DNA from: Candidatus Galacturonatibacter soehngenii
Lineage (GTDB): Bacteria > Bacillota > Clostridia > Lachnospirales > Lachnospiraceae
Direction of reading: 5' to 3'
Length of the DNA: 64,000 nucleotides
Assembly (NCBI RefSeq): GCF_008830185.1
Contig: NZ_WAGX01000005.1
Span: 1,302,001 to 1,366,000 of the forward strand
The stretch's first letter is position 1. Every line of letters starts with the position of its first letter. Under the pieces are notes generated by a model. It ran no database searches. It saw only the letters and a list, made by a program, of their open reading frames with translations, and was not told the DNA's origin. Both the position numbers and the translations under genes were made by a program. Below are positions 53,312 through 61,560 of this stretch, piece after piece.

Positions 53312-53337
53312 AGCACCAAGTAAGAATTCTTGGTGCT
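53312..53337 (-). terminator. Hairpin after the 111-residue membrane-protein gene
   Basis: Perfect arms AGCACCAAG (53312-53320) and CTTGGTGCT (53329-53337), loop 8. On the minus strand it is followed by ATTGTTTT, a weak T-run. It lies 65 bases after that gene's stop. The 52857-53401 gap contains no clear gene. Confidence 0.55.
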
Positions 53338-53346
53338 TAAAGTGTA

Positions 53347-53360
53347 GGCAAACGCTTTAT
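53347..53360 (+). promoter_or_regulatory. Second, imperfect cre-like site
   Basis: GGCAAACGCTTTAT has the AAACGCTTT core of a CcpA site but deviates at two conserved positions (first T and the late C). Weaker than the site at 53176. Confidence 0.35.
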
Positions 53361-53401
53361 GAAATCAAAAAATTAGAAAACGATGCGTCCTTATTCTATT
53401 A

Positions 53402-53737
53402 TTAATAAAAACATGCCATACCAAAACCAATTACTCCACAAACCAAACAGATTAGTTCAAGTATTTTTTCAACAATAGGGTGAATCAAATAGGCTAGTTT
53501 GTCATGCTTTTTAAAATGATACCATTTGTTTACTGCTATGATATCATATACAATCACACAAATCCCAACTCCTATTTGCTGAAATTTAATTGCATTTCTC
53601 ATCATTTCGCTATACTCGGGATTCCCCGCTGTATTATTAAAAAATGCAAATGCTTCAAATATCAGATATAACACAGTAAACACGATTGCTGTAAATTTAT
53701 AGTTTTCTACTTTACCACTTTTACCTTCTACAATCAT
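53402..53737 (-). CDS. Small membrane protein of unknown function
   Basis: 111 residues, three hydrophobic segments (about 15-33, 51-68, 88-110) and a conserved-looking basic loop NKWYHFKKHDKLAYLIHP. No family recognised. ATAGGAGG ribosome site. It starts about 30 bases after the helicase stop on the same strand, so it is probably co-transcribed with it. Confidence 0.78.
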   Translation of the reverse strand: MIVEGKSGKVENYKFTAIVFTVLYLIFEAFAFFNNTAGNPEYSEMMRNAIKFQQIGVGICVIVYDIIAVNKWYHFKKHDKLAYLIHPIVEKILELICLVCGVIGFGMACFY

Positions 53738-53767
53738 AATTACCTCCTATGCGTTTGACATGGTTAT

Positions 53768-55351
53768 TTATTTTTTATTTGCTGGTTCAATATTAATATT
53801 CTTACCCTTAATCTTAGAATTTTCCATTGCTTTTAGTACTTCCGATGCATATTCACGTGGTACTTCTACAAAGGTATATTTATCATACATATCAATGGAA
53901 CCTACTAATTTACCAGGCATTCCGCTCTCACCTGCAATCGCTCCTAAAATATCTCCTGGGCGAATGTTTTGCTTCTTTCCGATATTAATGAACAAACGAA
54001 CCATTCCATCTTCTGCACCAGTATTTTCAAAGTCAAATTGTTTTAATTCTTCTTCTTGCTTTTCTCCTAATGCCAAGGAAAGAAACGCTGCTGCAACATC
54101 CATTGAAGTATAATCTTCCTGATTTAAGTGTTTTTCAATGACATCAATCATTCCTGTTAAGTCTTCTGTTTCAATTACATTTTTTACTTTTTCTAAAACT
54201 TTATCAACTTTAGTATTCTTAACATCATTTAAAGATGGAATTGGCTGTGCTAATATTTTTGTTTTACAATATCTTTGAATATCCTTTAACTTATAAACAT
54301 CTTTTCCAACAACAAAGGAAAACGCCTTTCCTTTTCGTCCTGCTCTACCCGTTCTTCCGATGCGGTGTACATAGTATTCATCATCTTGTGGTAAGTCATA
54401 ATTAAATACTGCATCGACATCATCCACATCGATTCCTCTTGCCGCAACATCCGTTGCAACCAAAATCTCTGTTTTTCCATTACGAAAACTATTCATAACG
54501 CGGTCTCTTTGAGACTGCTTTAAATCACCATGAAGACCTTCTGCAAAATAACCTCGTACTTGTAATGCGCTTACTAATTCATCAACCATTCTTTTCGTAT
54601 TGCAAAATACAACCGAAAGTTTTGGATCATAGATATCTAATAATCTTGATAAAACTTCTTCTTTGTTTTTTGACTTTACTTCAAAATAATACTGTTCAAT
54701 GTTTGGTACTGTCAATTCTTTTTTTACTACTTTTACTGTCTTTGCATTTTTTTGATATGTTTTTGCAATATCTAATATCGCCTTTGGCATGGTAGCTGAG
54801 AAAAGTACCGTTTGTCTTTCTTTTGGAATTTCCTTAAGGATTGTCTCTATATCCTCTCGAAATCCCATGTTAAGCATTTCATCTGCTTCATCTAATACAA
54901 TCGTATGAACATTCTCAAACTTAACTGTTTTACGTCTCATATGATCCATTACACGGCCTGGAGTTCCTATTACAATCTGTGTTCCAGCCTTTAATGAGCG
55001 AATCTGTTTCACAATATCTTGTCCACCATAAATAGGTACAATCTTTAATCCGTGCATAAATTTTGATAAATTTCTGATTTCTTCTGCTACCTGAATGGCC
55101 AACTCTCTTGTTGGACACAAGATAATTTCTTGTAGGCATTTATTCTTAACATCTACTTTTTCAAGTAGCGGAATTCCAAATGCTGCTGTTTTCCCTGTAC
55201 CTGTCTGTGCCTGTCCAATCACATCTTTTCCACTCATTACAACTGGTATCGCCTGTGCTTGTATTGGCGTTGCTTCCTCAAATCCCATTTCGGTTATTGC
55301 TTTTAATATTTGTTCTGATATTTCTAATTCGTCAAATCTCATTGTCTCCAT
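53768..55351 (-). CDS. DEAD-box RNA helicase with DbpA-type RNA-binding domain
   Basis: 527 residues, cytoplasmic. Motifs in order: Q motif TPIQAQAIP, Walker A AQTGTGKT, PTRELA, TPGR, DEAD (VLDEADEML), SAT, then the second RecA domain with VFCNTKRMVDEL, ATDVAARGID and HRIGRTGRAGRKG. The C-terminal 80 residues (VRLFINIGKKQNIRPGDILG, FVEVPREYASEVLKAM) are the DbpA/CshA RNA-recognition domain. Likely works in ribosome assembly, mRNA decay or cold adaptation (CshA/DeaD group). Leader of about 190 bases with a strong hairpin plus T-run. Start ATG at 55351; ribosome site AAAGGA is far, so the ATG nine bases later is an alternative. Confidence 0.93.
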   Translation of the reverse strand: METMRFDELEISEQILKAITEMGFEEATPIQAQAIPVVMSGKDVIGQAQTGTGKTAAFGIPLLEKVDVKNKCLQEIILCPTRELAIQVAEEIRNLSKFMHGLKIVPIYGGQDIVKQIRSLKAGTQIVIGTPGRVMDHMRRKTVKFENVHTIVLDEADEMLNMGFREDIETILKEIPKERQTVLFSATMPKAILDIAKTYQKNAKTVKVVKKELTVPNIEQYYFEVKSKNKEEVLSRLLDIYDPKLSVVFCNTKRMVDELVSALQVRGYFAEGLHGDLKQSQRDRVMNSFRNGKTEILVATDVAARGIDVDDVDAVFNYDLPQDDEYYVHRIGRTGRAGRKGKAFSFVVGKDVYKLKDIQRYCKTKILAQPIPSLNDVKNTKVDKVLEKVKNVIETEDLTGMIDVIEKHLNQEDYTSMDVAAAFLSLALGEKQEEELKQFDFENTGAEDGMVRLFINIGKKQNIRPGDILGAIAGESGMPGKLVGSIDMYDKYTFVEVPREYASEVLKAMENSKIKGKNINIEPANKK

Positions 55352-55463
55352 TTATTTCAAATTCCTTTCTTATTGCCAAACCCATCTTTCATCCAGTGTT
55401 TTTGGTACGAAATACCCACTAATTATCATCTATTTCTTTATCTATTTCTATTCCTGTTAGCGT

Positions 55464-55499
55464 AAAAAAAAAGCACTAATACACAACGTATTTGGGCTT
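55464..55499 (-). terminator. Terminator-like hairpin inside the helicase leader
   Basis: Minus-strand stem of 12 positions with two mismatches, arms AAGCCCAAATAC and GTATTAGTGCTT, five-base loop, followed by nine T (55472-55464). It sits about 50 bases after the expected start site and 110 bases before the gene, where it can act as an attenuator. Confidence 0.7.
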
Positions 55500-55549
55500 A
55501 ACTTAATTGTAACTTATATACATTTCTTAAGACAAAGCATTTCTTAATA

Positions 55550-55578
55550 AGTATACCTTATGCAAGCATTTTTGTCAA
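55550..55578 (-). promoter_or_regulatory. Promoter of the DEAD-box helicase gene
   Basis: Minus-strand TTGACA (55573-55578), 17 bases, TATACT (55550-55555); start near 55543. Confidence 0.86.
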
Positions 55579-55664
55579 ATCCTTCTTTCTATTTCTTTTG
55601 ATATTTAAGACAAAAACTTGATTTGTCAAAAGCAAATATTACATATATGAAATTGTCGCTTTGT

Positions 55665-55720
55665 AACGTCTATTTTTCATTCCATAAGGTCAAAGAAGGA
55701 ATGAGCGATAGACGTTTTTA
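55665..55720 (+). terminator. Long hairpin upstream of the decayed gene
   Basis: Outer arms AACGTCTAT (55665-55673) and ATAGACGTT (55708-55716), inner arms CATTCC (55678-55683) and GGAATG (55698-55703), then TTTTT (55715-55719) and AAAAT. It precedes the ribosome site of the decayed gene, so it might have been an attenuator or a terminator of an earlier transcript. Confidence 0.5.
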
Positions 55721-55744
55721 AAATTTACTAGATAGAAGGAGGAA

Positions 55745-56103
55745 ATTAGGTTTCTAGAAATGAGAAGAAAAAACAATTATTACTAGAAGAGGTTAGTATT
55801 CGTGTGTTAGAGAATAATACTTCAGAAAACGATACATTACCTTCCTCTTGCAGTACATACAAATCGCTTGAACCAAATCTCATTATCGTCTTAGGATAAC
55901 GATAGGTTTGCTAGTGATATATCATTTGTCGGTTCACTTTATAATGAGAACCATGTCTTTTTGATCGATTAAAAGATAAACTAAGTGATAAGCTTGATAC
56001 TTATACAATAGGTTATCTGGAAGGGTTAATGCAGTCTCAATTAAAAATTTATGGTTTTAACTTTTTAGAAAACTATATATCAAAAGGTAAGTGCCGGGCA
56101 TAA
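55745..56103 (+). pseudogene. Decayed gene, function unknown
   Basis: A ribosome site AAGGAGG (55736-55742) is followed by no start codon: the bases read AAATTAGGTTTCT, and a single missing T between A and G would give ATG. The frame from 55750 runs 49 codons (VSRNEKKKQLLLEEVSIRVL...) to TAA at 55897. A second block in another frame reads DRFASDISFVGSLYNENHVF, and a third (LFDRLKDKLSDKL, then LDTYTIGYLEGLMQSQLKIY, GFNFLENYISKGKC) to TAA at 56103. This looks like one protein of about 115 residues broken by a lost start and at least two frameshifts. No homolog recognised. Terminator follows at 56155. Confidence 0.6.
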
Positions 56104-56154
56104 CTATCACGTAAGATTAAAGGAAATGCTACAAATTATCTATGAATAAGAAAC

Positions 56155-56193
56155 ACCGCATCCTACAAGTTGATTGAATGATGCGGTATTTTT
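56155..56193 (+). terminator. Terminator after the decayed gene
   Basis: ACCGCATC (56155-56162) and GATGCGGT (56180-56187), then ATTTTTA. It also stands beside the end of the convergent GH115 gene. Confidence 0.82.
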
Positions 56194-56198
56194 ATTCT

Positions 56199-58205
56199 TT
56201 AATCATATCTTTCTTCCATAAGGGAAAATATTTCATCATCAGTCAAATGATTTTCCATATTCAAAATAAGCATAACTTTACTATCTTCTGGTGCATACAA
56301 AAATTCTCTCTGCCATTGATAAAAATGTGGACCGTCCTCCATGTTTCTAAGATAACTCATTAACCCTGATAAAACCCATGCTGTTTGTTTTATATCGGTC
56401 AGACATTCATTTTGATAAAAATTCTTCCATTTTCCGTGTTCACGGGCTCTTAGTTCATGATTTGCCTGCAAATAATTTTTTTTTGCCTTTCCCACAAGAT
56501 AAAATGATTGCTTATAGTTTTCTTTTTCTGCTTCTAGCAAGCCTTCACACAGCAAAGAAGCTCCTTTGAAACAATAATAATGGACTCTTGCTTGAAGCAA
56601 TAACGAATCACGAAATAACTCTTCACTGTTATGGTCTAATGAATGAACGGTTAATTCACACATTTTTAGATACTTATCGTAGTTATCGGTAGCATTTATA
56701 CACATATTTTTATAACTATTTATTTGATCGATTAAATTATTTGTGTTTCTAAACCATAGTAAACTTTCTGCATGTTTCGTCCTATCTTTCATAAATTGTG
56801 AAGCAAGTGTTCTCGCAACATGATTTGAAAATTGCTCCCCTGCATGTTCATCCTCCTTATTTCCATAAGAAAGCGCGTATTTTGAATATGCATCAAAACA
56901 TTTAATTATCTCTTCTTGATATTTGCTTCCATAGTAGTTTGTAACATAGTTATTTTTAAATACTTCGCTATCCATAGAATCGCATTTCCATATTTTAGAT
57001 ATATAGTCAAGGAGGTATACATGTGGCTTTATGTTAGAACAGTTTATAATCCAGAAATCACTGGCATTGCATTTTATTACTTTATCCAATTCTTTTTTTA
57101 TGAACGCAATGGAATTAGGCAACATAGTAATATGATTTGCGGCTTGCAAGTCATAGAAAGAGACATGATAATAAATTCCATGGCTTCCCTTTTCGCCCTT
57201 TGTTGGTAAGGAAGGTATTCTTGGATTATGATTATTTTGCCGTCTTGTAACCATTTTACCATAGCCATTATCAGCCCATATTTTAATAATATCCTTTGGA
57301 ACTTTTAGAAATCCTTTTTGATAAAGCTCCATTGTTTCTCCATATAAGTTAGTACAACATATAGCATTCCCATCATTTTGTTTTACCATATCATATTGTT
57401 TTTGGATGATATCACTCATCAAAGCTCCTCTGGCTTCATCCGTTTGATACCTAGGATCATTGTCCCAAAATGGACAATCACCCTGTCCTCGAAACCCTAG
57501 ATTCCAAATGACCTTCATTTTCTTTTGCTTTTGAATGCCATCCTGCCAAAGTTTTTCAAATTTCTCAGCATGTTCATCATAGGAGGGGCTGAGATTAGGG
57601 TATTGCCTAGCAAACATTTCTGCTCCCAAAGGCTCTGCATGATGATGTGAAACATAAAATCCCATCTCAGATGCCATATCACGATAAGTATTACTATTCT
57701 TATCGGTACCAGGAATTACCATATTTCCTCCTAAGCGAAGTAACGCTTCAAAAAGCATTTCCCAAGGCTTTGATTTTTTTCGCTCAACATACCAAGAATT
57801 CAACAGTACCTCATCATTCACGAACCAACCTCTATACTTTACTTTAAAAGGAGTCGATTGATAGAAATAATCCTCAGGCAATCTAAATTCATTTTGAGGA
57901 ATTATTTTTTGATCGTTCCAAAACCAAAATTCATGTATACCCAAAATCCTACGACTTACTTCATATATGCCATATATAAAACCAAATTCATCCTTTGCCC
58001 TAATTTCCAATCTATTATTGAATGCAATCAGCTGATAGCACTCTTTTTCTTGCTCATATTCAACGAGACAAATTTCTGCACCCGGTAACTTCGTCTCCAA
58101 ACACGATTTACACAAATCTCTTTTTAAATTTTCAACTGCTTTTCGTACTGATTTGATGCGAATCGTAGTAGTTATCGTGGTATTTCGATTAATACATAAT
58201 TCCAT
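56199..58205 (-). CDS. GH115 alpha-glucuronidase (short, cytoplasmic)
   Basis: 668 residues, no signal peptide. Removes (4-O-methyl)glucuronic acid side chains from xylan fragments. Seen: LEIRAKDEFGFIYGIYEVSR (N-terminal GH115-type domain), KYRGWFVNDEVLLNSWYVER, GGNMVIPGTDKNSNTYRDMA, the catalytic-region HHHAEPLGAEMFARQYPNLS (about residues 186-205), and WNLGFRGQGDCPFWDND. Many GH115 proteins exceed 800 residues because of a C-terminal domain, which is absent here: this form ends after the helical region. The last gene of a transporter operon; aldouronic oligosaccharides are probably imported and trimmed inside the cell. Ribosome site GAGAGGAG. Confidence 0.9.
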   Translation of the reverse strand: MELCINRNTTITTTIRIKSVRKAVENLKRDLCKSCLETKLPGAEICLVEYEQEKECYQLIAFNNRLEIRAKDEFGFIYGIYEVSRRILGIHEFWFWNDQKIIPQNEFRLPEDYFYQSTPFKVKYRGWFVNDEVLLNSWYVERKKSKPWEMLFEALLRLGGNMVIPGTDKNSNTYRDMASEMGFYVSHHHAEPLGAEMFARQYPNLSPSYDEHAEKFEKLWQDGIQKQKKMKVIWNLGFRGQGDCPFWDNDPRYQTDEARGALMSDIIQKQYDMVKQNDGNAICCTNLYGETMELYQKGFLKVPKDIIKIWADNGYGKMVTRRQNNHNPRIPSLPTKGEKGSHGIYYHVSFYDLQAANHITMLPNSIAFIKKELDKVIKCNASDFWIINCSNIKPHVYLLDYISKIWKCDSMDSEVFKNNYVTNYYGSKYQEEIIKCFDAYSKYALSYGNKEDEHAGEQFSNHVARTLASQFMKDRTKHAESLLWFRNTNNLIDQINSYKNMCINATDNYDKYLKMCELTVHSLDHNSEELFRDSLLLQARVHYYCFKGASLLCEGLLEAEKENYKQSFYLVGKAKKNYLQANHELRAREHGKWKNFYQNECLTDIKQTAWVLSGLMSYLRNMEDGPHFYQWQREFLYAPEDSKVMLILNMENHLTDDEIFSLMEERYD

Positions 58206-58220
58206 TTATTTCTCCTCTCA

Positions 58221-59072
58221 TTAACCCTTAATTCCATCCATTGCAATACCATCTACCAAATAACGTTGAAATATAATAAAAAATAAAATAATTGGTAATA
58301 AGGATATGACTGACATCGCAAATAGACCACCATAATTATTATAAGAATTAGGGTCAAGGTACATATTTAATGCTAACGGTATGGTAAATTTCTTTGTACT
58401 ATTTACAAAAATTAGTGGTTGAAAAAAATCTTGCCAAATCCAGTAAAATGCAAAAATGGATGATGTGATAATAGCAGGCTTTACGATAGGAACCAATATT
58501 TTGAATAATGTCTGAATTCTCCCACATCCATCAATTTGTGCCGCTTCATCTAACTCTCTTGGTATCCCCTGGAAAAATTGTACCATTAAGAAGATAAAAA
58601 AAGCACCTCCAAAAAACCAAGGTAATATTAATGAAATTCTTGTGTCAATTAAGTTTAATTTTTTAAGAATAATGTATTGAGGTACGACCATTACTTGAGC
58701 TGGTATCATCATCGTCATCATTACACACCCAAATAAGATATTACCAAATCGAAACTTAATTCTTGAAAAGGCGTATGCAGCAAACAAAGATGATATCACA
58801 CAGCCTAGCATACCAACCACTGTAACATATAATGAATTCATAAAAAAAGTTGAAAACCTAACTCCTCCTATTCCTGCAAACCCACTCTTATAGTTTGTTG
58901 CCACATCCCAAACTTTGGGAATCAAGGAATATGCATCTTGAAACATGGTTTGGTTACTTTTAAAGGAGCTGGCAAGTAACCAAAGCAATGGATAAATCAT
59001 GATAAAACCTAACATACATGCTTCTATATGGAAAAGAACAGAGTGTATTTTTCTTTTATTCTTTCGTCCCAT
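58221..59072 (-). CDS. Sugar ABC transporter permease, MalG type
   Basis: 283 residues, six membrane helices, EAA loop DEAAQIDGCGRIQTLFKILV. The C-terminal segment is YLVDGIAMDGIKG, typical for this family. Starts three bases after the MalF-type permease, with GGGAGGGAA before the ATG. Imports (probably glucuronoxylan) oligosaccharides. No ATPase gene in the locus; a shared ATPase elsewhere is likely. Confidence 0.94.
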   Translation of the reverse strand: MGRKNKRKIHSVLFHIEACMLGFIMIYPLLWLLASSFKSNQTMFQDAYSLIPKVWDVATNYKSGFAGIGGVRFSTFFMNSLYVTVVGMLGCVISSLFAAYAFSRIKFRFGNILFGCVMMTMMIPAQVMVVPQYIILKKLNLIDTRISLILPWFFGGAFFIFLMVQFFQGIPRELDEAAQIDGCGRIQTLFKILVPIVKPAIITSSIFAFYWIWQDFFQPLIFVNSTKKFTIPLALNMYLDPNSYNNYGGLFAMSVISLLPIILFFIIFQRYLVDGIAMDGIKG

Positions 59073-59075
59073 CTT

Positions 59076-59993
59076 TTATTCCCTCCCTGCTTCATAATGT
59101 ACCCAACTATTTTGGGTCTTAAATAAAAACAATGTAAATATACCAATTATGGCAACTAATATCCAAGCAAGAGCACAACTATATCCCATATCAAAAAAAG
59201 TAAAGGCACGTCGATACAAATACAAAACATATGAGAGTGTGCTATCTAGTGGGCCGCCATCTGTGATTACATAGCTTTCTGTAAACACACGAAATCCATT
59301 AATTATTTGTAGAATCAAATTAAAGAATATCGTTGGCGTTAACATTGGTAATGTAATTTTGCTAAATACTTTCCAAGGCTTCGCACCATCCACCATTGCT
59401 GATTCATATAAAGAATAGGGAATTTGTTTTAACGCGGACAGAAAAATAAGCATAGATGACCCAAACTGCCATACTCCCATAAGAATAATTACACCAAGTG
59501 CAGTATTGGTATTGCCAAGAAGTGATACCTTTTGTTCCATTCCAAGCGCATTCAAAAGTGACATAATCACTCCTTGATTTCCAAACATTTGCTTCCATAC
59601 AACTGAAACTGCAATACTTCCTCCAATAATAGATGGGACATAATATAAAGTTCGGTAAATACCTAATCCTTTGTGTTTTTTATTTAATAGCATGGCAATG
59701 AATAATGCAAAAGCCAATCTAAGAGGAACTAGTATTAATACGTATGTAAATGTAACTCCTAGTGCTTTATAGAATGTTTTATCTTCTGTGAAAGCTCTGA
59801 TATAATTTTTTAGCCCAATAAATGTTGGCTCATTTAGCAGGTTAAAATCCGTGAAAGAATAGTAGATAGAAATTATCATAGGTAACAGCCACATTAATAC
59901 AAACCCAAAAATCCAAGGGGATAGCATTAAATATGCCGCTATATTATCCTCACGTTTATAGTGCGTTTTTATGATAGTGTTTGATTGTTTCAT
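59076..59993 (-). CDS. Sugar ABC transporter permease, MalF type
   Basis: 305 residues, six membrane helices with a large first outside loop. Seen: YLMLSPWIFGFVLMWLLPMI, EAA loop SLYESAMVDGAKPWKVFSKI and TLPMLTPTIF. Forms the pore with the MalG-type protein downstream. Binding lipoprotein gene upstream. Confidence 0.94.
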   Translation of the reverse strand: MKQSNTIIKTHYKREDNIAAYLMLSPWIFGFVLMWLLPMIISIYYSFTDFNLLNEPTFIGLKNYIRAFTEDKTFYKALGVTFTYVLILVPLRLAFALFIAMLLNKKHKGLGIYRTLYYVPSIIGGSIAVSVVWKQMFGNQGVIMSLLNALGMEQKVSLLGNTNTALGVIILMGVWQFGSSMLIFLSALKQIPYSLYESAMVDGAKPWKVFSKITLPMLTPTIFFNLILQIINGFRVFTESYVITDGGPLDSTLSYVLYLYRRAFTFFDMGYSCALAWILVAIIGIFTLFLFKTQNSWVHYEAGRE

Positions 59994-60051
59994 AATTATT
60001 CCTCATTTCTTAAAAGAGAAGGAGACAATCACGTCTCCTCTCCTTAAACTA

Positions 60052-61434
60052 CTATTGGTTATTTCTTGCTAAAATTGCATTTGCTTCTTCTCTAAAAGTT
60101 GCTGCTGCATCAGCTACACTTTTTTGCCCATAATACACACTATTGGCAGCATTTTTAAATGCTTCATTTACTTCGGACATTCCAACTGGGTCTGGAGCAG
60201 GTGTTTCACCAGCTAGCTCTATCGCACTGTCAATTGCATCAAACATCGCTGCTTGTTGATCTGTCATTTGTCCACCATCAATCATATGTTGTCTGATTAC
60301 AGACGAAACAGGAGTTCCTCTTTCTGCCATTAATATGTCATTTGCCTCTTCTGAGTTAATAAACCAATTAATAAACTCTGCTGCTTCTTTTTTAACATTT
60401 GAAGTTTCTGCTACAGAGAAAAACATACCTGGCTTTAACCATAATCCCTTTGCATCAGAATCTTGTGATAGTGGCGGTGTAACCATTTTAATCTTATCAT
60501 TTACTGTACTTACTTTTGATGCGTAATTATTCCACTCTATAATCATTGCTGCATCACCTGTCACAACTGGACCAGCTTCCTGACCTAATGTAGCAATCTG
60601 AGCAAACTCATCCGGATTTGGCACTGCATCTTTTTCCATTAGGTTACTCCACATTGTAATATAATCTTCTAGTATTTTATCATCCTCATAGCCTAAAGAT
60701 TTGTTATCATCACTAAATAGTGAAAATCCATGCTGTCTCACCCAATAGTTAAATAAATTTGTATCTGCTGCACTATCTAGCGAAGCTCCATACTTTCCAG
60801 TTTTTTCATAAATTTGTTCATTCAATTTGATAAAATCACTCCAAGTCCACTCAGCAGATGGTTCTTCAATACCTGCCTCTACAAAAACAGATGGATTATA
60901 TCCTACGCTTAGCATAGAACTTGATAATACTAATCCAGTCATTTTATCATCAATTTTTCCAGTATTTAAGAGATTTTCATCAATATTTGAAACATCAATC
61001 GTACCATCGTCAATGAATTCTTGTAAATTGGTTACCGAATTATTCTTTGCGTAAGTAGTTAGGTAAAGATAATCCATCTGTACAATATCAGGCATCGAGC
61101 CAGATGCCGTTTGCGTAGATAATTTATCAAAATATCCATCCCATCCTGATGGAGATGTTTCGAATTTGATATTTGGATGTGTCTGCGTATATAAATCTAA
61201 TACTTTTTGAGTCAATTCGTGTCTTGTTTGGCTACCCCACCATGCAATTTTGATTGTAATCTCATCTTGACTCGTACTCGTATCTTCTTTTGCTTCTCCT
61301 TCACTTGTGTTTTCACCTGTTGTATTTGTTGTTTGATTACTTTCCGTTGATTTGCCTGTTGAACACGCTGCAAGTGATAATGACATAGTTCCTGCTAATA
61401 AAACTGCAAGAACTTTTTTTAAGTTCTTTTTCAT
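60052..61434 (-). CDS. Sugar ABC transporter solute-binding lipoprotein
   Basis: 460 residues, extracytoplasmic. Signal MKKNLKKVLAVLLAGTMSL, lipobox SLAAC with Cys24, then an acidic Ser/Thr-rich linker. Body is type-1 sugar binding (EITIKIAWWGSQTRHELTQK, SGWDGYFDKLSTQTASGSMP, DIVQMDYLYL). First gene of the transporter-GH115 operon, likely presenting (glucurono)xylo-oligosaccharides. AAAGGAGAG precedes the ATG. Its promoter should lie in 61435-61527; a TAAAAT-type -10 was seen with a weak -35. Confidence 0.93.
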   Translation of the reverse strand: MKKNLKKVLAVLLAGTMSLSLAACSTGKSTESNQTTNTTGENTSEGEAKEDTSTSQDEITIKIAWWGSQTRHELTQKVLDLYTQTHPNIKFETSPSGWDGYFDKLSTQTASGSMPDIVQMDYLYLTTYAKNNSVTNLQEFIDDGTIDVSNIDENLLNTGKIDDKMTGLVLSSSMLSVGYNPSVFVEAGIEEPSAEWTWSDFIKLNEQIYEKTGKYGASLDSAADTNLFNYWVRQHGFSLFSDDNKSLGYEDDKILEDYITMWSNLMEKDAVPNPDEFAQIATLGQEAGPVVTGDAAMIIEWNNYASKVSTVNDKIKMVTPPLSQDSDAKGLWLKPGMFFSVAETSNVKKEAAEFINWFINSEEANDILMAERGTPVSSVIRQHMIDGGQMTDQQAAMFDAIDSAIELAGETPAPDPVGMSEVNEAFKNAANSVYYGQKSVADAAATFREEANAILARNNQ

Positions 61435-61527
61435 AGCTACCTCTCCTTTTTATTTTGTTTTCTATCTGTGTTATTATTTTAAATAACTTTCCAACTTATT
61501 TGAATGGAATAATTTGTGTTATAATTT

Positions 61528-61560
61528 GAAAAAAACCGACTTTTTTTATTGAAAGTCGGT
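61528..61560 (-). terminator. Terminator after the AraC-type regulator gene
   Basis: Minus-strand ACCGACTTT (61560-61552), loop, AAAGTCGGT (61543-61535), then T-run. It overlaps the last codons of the regulator gene (stop at 61546), so the regulator and the transporter operon are separate transcripts. Confidence 0.85.

Noticed and set aside
55095-55460. A 121-codon plus-strand frame opposite the helicase N-terminus
   Set aside because: Antisense shadow of the DEAD-box helicase gene and its leader; no ribosome site and low-complexity content.
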